This document shows, one piece after another, positions 58,105-64,000 of a stretch of DNA of 64,000 nt (its first letter is position 1; the number at the start of each line of letters is the position of its first letter). Source of the stretch: Penicillus capitatus (lineage: Eukaryota > Chlorophyta); assembly GCA_965649825.1 (NCBI GenBank), contig OZ287698.1, forward strand, positions 248,001 through 312,000, read 5' to 3'. The notes beneath the pieces were generated by a model. The model was given only the letters and a program-made list of their open reading frames with translations. It did not search any database and was not told where the DNA came from. A program made the translations under genes and the position numbers.

Positions 58105-59316
58105 ATGAAGAGACTTGTGAGACGCAGCACTGCTGGTTTCCCTTTACGACGTTGTCTGCAATGCAAGACGTCCAGGCACCGCTTGGTTAACCAAGCGCGT
58201 ACCGTAGCTAAGGCGGATTCGAAAACAAAGGGAGAGTGGCTGCTGACACTGGAGACGACGCAACGTCTGCTAGAGCAGTCGGATCAATATAAAGAGCTCC
58301 TCTCCCTCGACTGTTTCAATGGATTTGTTGAACCCGATCTGCCAGTCATCTCTTCCCTGCAGCAATTGTGCTACAGCTGTCCGCCAGTCCCATCATTACT
58401 AAGGCGACATGTTTGGGTAGAATTGGACTGCAGTGGACAAAGGCACCGACACCGTCCCAGGAACATACGCTTCCAGGACATGCGTCCATGATCAGAATCT
58501 CGACGGTTGCCGCTCAAGTGCTGACAGACGAGAAAGCACGTAAAGTGGAAAGAAGGGAGATGTGTAGGCACGGAGTCGGCGTCAATTGCGGAGCATGATA
58601 CTGGAGAAGGCACAAAGAAGTTCGGTGATGCTCTGCGTGTCCGGGAGCAGTCTACTTAGAAAAGCACCCCTCGTTCACCGGTGAGATCTATTGGCCGGCT
58701 CTTACTGTCTCACATGTCTCTAGTCTGCTGCCGGACTCGGTGTGGATCTTGGACGAGGTGCAAAAGCTCAAGAAACAAGGACGGATCTCGAAGAGTCTTC
58801 GTCTTTGGGCCGTTGCCAATCCAAACAAGGAGAAGAATCTCCACCACCTCCGTTCCAAGGTCCACTGACCACGCACGCTGCATCTCCATGCACTGCTGCA
58901 GATTGCGAATGGTGCCGAAACCATCGTGACGCAGCCACCTCTCGATCTGGATCGTTTTGATCGATGGTGGGACATGCTGCAGAAGAGTGAGATTCTTGCA
59001 ACCGCCGATATCATGATCGGCATTCCGATGATCTCTTCCGTCAAGATCTTCCAATTCTGGTGTCAACTGTCTGAAATTTCGTACCGAACGGTTATGCCGC
59101 ACGGAATGGAGGACACACCATCTTACTGGTTCGAATGGAATCGAGCCCTCTTGCAAAGGGTGGTCACACCTTCATACCTGCTTCTTCTCACACTGTTCGC
59201 TGTAGATGATGTCGGTGTCAGGCATTCGTGGATTTCATTTCATGCCAATAACACACAGGGGACGAAAGATGACAGTCCAATTACTCGCACAGTCGCCTCC
59301 GTGGGGTTTACAGTAG
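58105..59316 (+). CDS. Methylenetetrahydrofolate-reductase-like protein
   Basis: The C-terminal two thirds rebuild clearly: LPDSVWILDEVQKLKKQG, SLRLWAVANPNKEKNLHHLRSK, then over a 42-nt intron IANGAETIVTQPPLDLDRF, IMIGIPMISSVKIFQFW and, after a 46-nt intron, GIRGFHFMPITHRGRKM with stop at 59316. The ANP, GAE..VTQ, IPM.SS and G.HFMP motifs are those of the FAD-binding MTHFR barrel fold. Similar stand-alone proteins may use folate or related cofactors; the exact reaction is not clear. The N-terminal part (58105-58480) starts with a basic leader and GEWLLTLETT, which fits the first barrel strand, but exons between 58,340 and 58,720 are unresolved. Confidence 0.6.
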
Positions 59317-59348
59317 GCAAGACACGCGTGGTTAGAAGTTCTTTGTGT

Positions 59349-60186
59349 TCATTTGCTTTCCGGATCCGGCAACTGATTGAGCAGCAGAATAAGAAGGACA
59401 CCCACGAGGGCCCCACCAAGGTGTGCCAGATGACCGACCTGCCCCGCTGCGCTTGAGGCACCTCCCGCAACATGCAGATTCACTTCTTGAAGGACTTGCT
59501 TCACCACAAACTGTCCCAGAATTCCCATTTCCAAAAGCTTCTTCCAATTCCAACTGATGCGGATCAGCAGGCTGACAGTAAACAAACCAAAGACGGCGCC
59601 AGAGGCACCCAAACTCACAGACGTTTTAGGATAGAACCAATAGCCAGCGAGATTGCCTCCCAGAGCACAGATAAGATACGTTGTCCACACGGCAATGGCT
59701 CCTTCCTGCTCCTCCACCAATTTGCCGAAGACATAGAGGAGAAAGATGTTGCCAGAGAGATGCTCCCAGCCGCCATGGCAAAAGGAAGCCGTAAGAAACT
59801 GCCACCATCGCGGATGCATGTGATACAGATAAAGGTTTTGAACCCAGGCCAATTTCAGCACATGACTGAACAGAAACATAACAACATTCGTACAGCAGAT
59901 CCACAGCGTCCCACCATCACGAGGAACGGCATCCTTCAGCAGCTTGTCGCCTAGACAGGAACGTCAGAGAAATATCCCTCCCTAAAAAGCGCGTCTTACG
60001 GTGTGTACGGACTGGCTGATCTTTCGAAGAAGAGACGGCATTTCGTTGACGCCTTTCTCTCAACTCCGATGCTTCTAACGGCGATTCAGTCGAAAGCCTC
60101 AGATGTCTTCTCTTAACGTGTGGGAAACGTGGCGTGGATCGTAACCATGCAGAGGGCCGTGAGTGGAAAACTGAGATGCGAAGCAT
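59349..60186 (-). CDS. Rhomboid-family intramembrane serine protease, plastid type
   Basis: Two exons (60186-60000 and 59950-59349) join over a 49-nt intron into 262 residues. About 60 residues of basic leader rich in R and S are followed by a first membrane span (LWICCTNVVMFLFSHVL). Then come WWQFLTASFCHGGWEHLSGNIFLLYVFG, the catalytic serine in SLGASGAVFG, and the catalytic histidine in VGHLAHLGGALVG. The segment KKLLEMGILGQFVVKQVL between them resembles chloroplast rhomboids such as plant RBL11. The leader fits organelle targeting. The stop is 32 bp from that of the convergent MTHFR-like gene. Confidence 0.85.
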
Positions 60187-60697
60187 GATTGGTCGATAGG
60201 ATGCGTGACAATCGCCATATTCATCGCATCAACCGTACGGATGGACACCACTGTTACTGTCCCACATTTGGAGGCATCGATCGCGAATCGGATTCTTCCA
60301 TGAAAGCAGTCATTATCGTCGATGACAAATTTACATGTTCGTGTGGGCTGATGCCTCAATCTCTCCCAAACGAGATAACATGAACAATGTCCAAAAAACA
60401 ATTTTTATGCCAGACCAGAATGCAACTGGTCATACGTTCACACTAAACCTGAGAATCAAATTGCCTTGGTCGCGCATCCAACATAAACGTGTCGCATAGG
60501 ATAGACAATAGACTTGACGAATTATTGCATCAAAGCCGACTGTTTATGCCGTAATCAAATGAAATCAGTCGGTCTCAGCAGCGCTGCGATCCAATGGGCG
60601 ATGTGTCAAATGCGCACTTCTGGACGCAGACATCTCCGCATGCAGCGACCCACCGTTTGCAGAACAGAAAGTCTGAGATTTCCCAGGCGGATCGAGA
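60187..60697. other. Intergenic, no gene recognised
   Basis: Short frames on both strands lack known domains. It should hold the rhomboid promoter and the 3' UTR of the next minus-strand gene. Confidence 0.4.
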
Positions 60698-61535
60698 TCA
60701 TTCTCTTGCGTCTTGAGTGTGATGTTCCGTGGAGACATGTTCTTGAACCGGCCTCATCGACGTACGGTAAACCCGAGCTGCGTTCGAAAAGAATTGCCGT
60801 TGAGTGTGTTCCGGCGCCTACATTACCCAACACGCTGCACACCACCGCCCTTGTGCTGTAGGGGATTCATCTTACGCTTGATGCTCATGGTTGACGATTT
60901 TGGAACCGGGAATCCTGTTTCTTCGTCATAAAATGCTTCATGATTGGGATGATAGGTGACAGTGCTTAACTGCGGGATGGTTGGCGGCAATGGAGTCTTG
61001 CGTTCTAGGCGCAGCGTTTGAACATGAGACATATCTTCAAGGCCGAACGGATGCGAACCTGTCTCAGAATATTGCCAATCAAGGTCGGCAAGATCTGACA
61101 GAGCTGCACGGTATGGACTGTCAATATCTGTGACGGATATTTTTCGCAAGTAGCTCTCCTCTTTCTCCCTCTGTACAGAGTGCTGTGCAACAATTGCTGA
61201 ATCCACATCACATTGAGCGACGCGACATGTCGTCAAGAGCGTGAGCGCACACCTTGGAGACGTTGAGAGGCGCTACGAGCCGAAGCAAGCGGTCTCTGGC
61301 AAGTGTTTGTAGTGGCGGTGATGACGGTGTTATTCAAAGTGGTTCTGGGCGAGGACGGTTCTGTGTTCGCTGCGCGCAATTTTTTGGCAGTCTCCGGGAG
61401 GAACGTCCGTTGAAGGAAACGCCATCTCTCACGCGCGGCAGCTCGCTTGGAGGACTGTTTGACTTGTGCTTGGGTTTCAGACGGAATGAGATTCGCCTTA
61501 ACTATACGCCAGCGTTGCATCGCTTTTGACTCCAT
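60698..61535 (-). CDS. Conserved-looking protein of unknown function
   Basis: Three open exons can be joined over introns of 68 and 56 nt. The first, from the ATG at 61535, is basic and helical (KRAAARERWRFLQRTFLP). The second reads EKEESYLRKISVTDIDSPYR, then ALSDLADLDWQYSETGSHPFG, LERKTPLPPTIPQLSTVTYHPNHEAFYDEETGFPVP and a lysine-rich end. The third is a short tail ending at 60698. No domain is recognised. It lies head-to-tail behind RRP41. The clean splicing and non-repetitive protein-like sequence support a real gene. Confidence 0.5.
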
Positions 61536-61755
61536 TATTCGACAGGGAAGACAGCAGAGTATCAGAAAAGTATTTCTCGCGAAGCAAAAGGTGAAACTCG
61601 ACGACGATGGAAATGCACTTCGCTTTCTTAACCGCTGCCGAAAGACTATAAATCTTGCAAAGAAAATGAGGACAACTTCACGCCAGGAGCTTTTTTATCG
61701 CGTTCATCTTTCACGACCTCTTCTTAACCACAACCGTCAACGTCATGCACGAAGG

Positions 61756-62484
61756 TCAAAAGGTGCCGCGGGCGATGGCGAGCCGGTGGGTATGTTCCAT
61801 CAGACGTGTCCGCAAAAATGTCGCCGATGCTTTGCAGCCTTCGATACCATGCGCCAGTGCTTCCTGTACATCGTCCAATGTTAACCGTCCCTTTTCGAGA
61901 TGAAGGGTCAATAGTTCTTCGCGATGCCGCTGATAGAAGAGCGTCATGAACGGCCCACCTCCACTCTCTTCCAGATCGTTCAGATCCAGTAACGTGGTCT
62001 TGTCCAGAACGCCGAGGGATACAGCACCACAGAGGTCATGCATTGGAATCCCTGCATCTGCAACGGCCAGAAATGCAGCGTTGAGTGCGGCGCTGAGCAA
62101 TCCACCATCGGCCTGTAGGACATGGACGAAGAGATCGATACGGGATTTTGGAAAGAGATCCGCAAGGATGTTGCTTTGAAAGGCCTCGCGAATGGACTGC
62201 GCCAGTTCCCGTGTCTGTCGATCGCGTCGTGACCGTTTGCGTCGCTCTCCTGTGCTGAAAGGCGCTGTCGTGACCTGACAGCTGACGAGACCACGTTTCG
62301 CTTCGGAACGTTCTTTTCCTGCGTCACGGGGTCCGAAAACGGACGCCAGTATTTTGGTATTGCCGCTTTCGAAGGTCACAGAGCCTTCTGCCTCCGGGAC
62401 TGTTCCGAATTGACAACGCATTTGGCGCAGCTCCAACGGACGGCGACCGTCCACACGCAGTCCCTCTGGCGAAACGTACTCCAT
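61756..62484 (-). CDS. RRP41: Exosome complex component RRP41
   Basis: An intronless gene of 242 residues. It belongs to the RNase PH fold that forms the six-subunit ring of the RNA exosome, which handles 3'-5' RNA processing and decay in nucleus and cytoplasm. Signatures include SPEGLRVDGRRPLELR at the start, GSVTFESGNTKILASVFGP, KRGLVSCQVTTAPFS, LPKSR-type FPKSRIDLFVHVLQADGGLLSAALNAAFLAVADAGIPM, and LDLNDLEESGGGPFMTLF. The length fits EXOSC4/Ski6 (about 245). It lacks introns while most neighbours have several. It is divergent from eRF3 with 66 bp between start codons. Confidence 0.93.
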   Translation of the reverse strand: MEYVSPEGLRVDGRRPLELRQMRCQFGTVPEAEGSVTFESGNTKILASVFGPRDAGKERSEAKRGLVSCQVTTAPFSTGERRKRSRRDRQTRELAQSIREAFQSNILADLFPKSRIDLFVHVLQADGGLLSAALNAAFLAVADAGIPMHDLCGAVSLGVLDKTTLLDLNDLEESGGGPFMTLFYQRHREELLTLHLEKGRLTLDDVQEALAHGIEGCKASATFLRTRLMEHTHRLAIARGTF

Positions 62485-62550
62485 TTTCGACAGGCTCTTT
62501 CATTTGCGTCGACACATCGGCATCATCCTCATCTCCAGCAGACCTGCCAA
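62485..62550. promoter_or_regulatory. Compact bidirectional promoter region
   Basis: The RRP41 and eRF3 start codons are separated by 66 bp, so one short nucleosome-free region probably drives both genes, which both act in mRNA translation and decay. Confidence 0.5.
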
Positions 62551-64000
62551 ATGAGCGAATCGTGGGAAGAGCCTGACGGCGAAGCCAATGGAAATGCCGG
62601 CCTAAACCCTTATGCTTCGGAATTTGTGCCGACACTGCCATCCCAAACTGTTCAGAACGGAACCCCTTCAGCACCGCCACGTACGCAGACACCCTTCAGC
62701 TCCTAACCCGAGCGCAGCGCGGTATCGACCTATGCAGAGGCCGAAGTGGAGAAGTTGACGCTCGGGGAGGAAGAGGAGCCTTTGGAAATCGAAGAACCGG
62801 AGGACGATATACCATCGCAAGAGGCTGAACAAGACGACCGGTCATCACTCTCTGTCCTCAACCGTCGGTTGAGTCATGCCTATACAGGGAACATCTGAAT
62901 GTCGTCTTCATCGGTCATGTGGATGCGGGAAAGTCGACATTGGGTGGACAGATTCTCTTTCTGACGGGCAACGTGGATGAACGTACCATCCAAAAATACG
63001 AAAAGTGTGATGCATACGTCCATCCAATCAAAAGACAGACGGAAGTGTGATGCCTACAGAGAGGCCAAAGACAAAAATAGAGACAGTTGGTATATGGCGT
63101 ACATTATGGACACCAATGATGAAGAACGGGAGAAAGGGAAGACCGTCGAGGTCGGCCGTGCCCATTTCTCGACGGAAAAGAGACGATATACCATTCTCGA
63201 TGCGCCGGGACACAAAAACTACGTGCCAAATATGATCAGTGGTGCTGCGCAAGCCGATATCGGTGTCATGGTCATTGCGGCGAGAAAGGGCGAATTTGAG
63301 ACGGGATTTGAACGCGGTGGACAGACAAGGGAACATGCACAACTGGCCAAAACACTCGGCGTGTCGAAGCTCATTGTTGTCGTGAACAAAATGGACGACG
63401 CATCCATTGCTTTGCAGAATGGTACGCTGCATCTCATGCTCTGAAGTCAGGTGTCCGTCTCTCGTGTCGACAGGCGAATGGTCGGAGCCACGATTCCGGG
63501 AGATCGAGACCCGTCTAGGGCCATTTCTAAAAACCTGTGGCTACAATCCGAAAAAGGACATTACTTTTGTGCCGATCTCTGCCTTGAGTGGGCACAATAT
63601 CAAAGACCGTGTGGGGCCACCCGTGTGTCCCTGGTGGAAAGAAGGCAGTCTCTTTCAAGTCCCCTTACCGACGTTCCACCCATCCGTTCATCTATCTGTG
63701 CATTGTAGACGATGGACAGGATAGAAGTGATCGAGCGCGATCCGTCGGCGCCATTCCGGATGTCTGTGTTGGATAAGTATAAAGACATGGGTGTGATCGT
63801 CATGGGCAAGAGCGAATCCGGAACGGTGGCAATTGGGGACAGTCTACTGCTCATGCCCAATCGTCATATGGTCAAAGTAGAGGCCATGCTGTGTGATGAG
63901 AAGGTCGTGTCCAAAGCGGGACCTGGAGAAAACCTCCGACTGAAAGTCAGCGGAATAGAAGACTCCGATGTTCAGGCCGGATTTGTTTTGTCGTCTGTGG
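62551..64000 (+). CDS. ERF3: Translation termination GTPase eRF3 (partial, runs off the window)
   Basis: Six exons (62551-62680, 62738-62840, 62888-63004, 63060-63421, 63474-63658, 63709 onward) splice in phase over 47-57-nt introns. Near the N-terminus [10 protein letters not shown] (residues 17-26) is a PAM2 motif that binds the MLLE domain of poly(A)-binding protein. An acidic linker follows. The GTPase begins [14 protein letters not shown] (G1), with [20 protein letters not shown] (G3), VVVNKMDD (G4) and the eRF3-specific [17 protein letters not shown]. Domain 2 starts at [25 protein letters not shown]. The N-terminal extension is short compared with yeast Sup35. The end of the gene lies beyond 64,000. 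Confidence 0.93.

Overview
This window is nuclear DNA from a eukaryote with a compact, intron-rich genome. Almost every conserved gene can be rebuilt only by splicing out introns of about 42-66 nt (one is 135 nt), mostly GT-AG with two GC-AG cases. Several genes are nuclear housekeeping genes: RPA2, cytochrome c heme lyase, IWR1-like, RRP41, eRF3. A monofunctional 3-dehydroquinate synthase and a plastid-type rhomboid both carry presequence-like leaders, and a radial-spoke-head-1-like MORN protein points to motile flagella. Together these suggest a flagellated, plastid-bearing protist or alga. The lineage cannot be named from the sequence.

Layout. At 1-5.6 kb lie a degenerate SnRK-like kinase, a small membrane protein and RPA2. 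At 5.6-16 kb is an accessory block with an F-box/LRR gene (copy A), a miniature LTR retrotransposon (TRIM-like) and a large NB-ARC/TPR receptor-like gene. At 16.8-31.9 kb is a dense conserved block: EamA transporter, cytochrome c heme lyase, DHQ synthase, IWR1-like, and a giant ankyrin/U-box gene. At 32-56 kb is a second accessory block: F-box/LRR copy B; copy C split by a complete 8.4-kb LTR retroelement with identical 623-bp LTRs and a 5-bp target duplication; and a NACHT/HEAT receptor-like gene. At 57-64 kb conserved genes return: RSPH1-like, MTHFR-like, rhomboid, an unknown, RRP41 and eRF3, the last cut by the window edge.

How the parts relate. Conserved genes are packed closely: two divergent pairs share about 60-bp intergenic promoters and two convergent pairs end 10 and 32 bp apart. 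The accessory blocks hold the repeat-rich, fast-evolving genes. The two STAND NTPases (NB-ARC+TPR and NACHT+HEAT) look alike in an unrecognised helical N-terminal region of about 300 residues, and both end in internally homogenised repeats, which is how NLR-type recognition receptors are built. The three F-box/LRR copies are segmental duplicates that include flanking DNA.

The strongest novelty candidates are three. (1) The retroelement at 37,991-46,382: its first ORF starts inside the LTR, reads through the primer binding site and joins a multi-spanning membrane region to a zinc knuckle and protease. It has a classic -1 slippery heptamer before pol and a third ORF with a signal/TM segment and an apparently inactive retropepsin-like domain behind its own TATA box. 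(2) The shared N-terminal domain of the two STAND proteins. (3) The TRIM-like element that shares the first 12 nt of its primer binding site with the large element.
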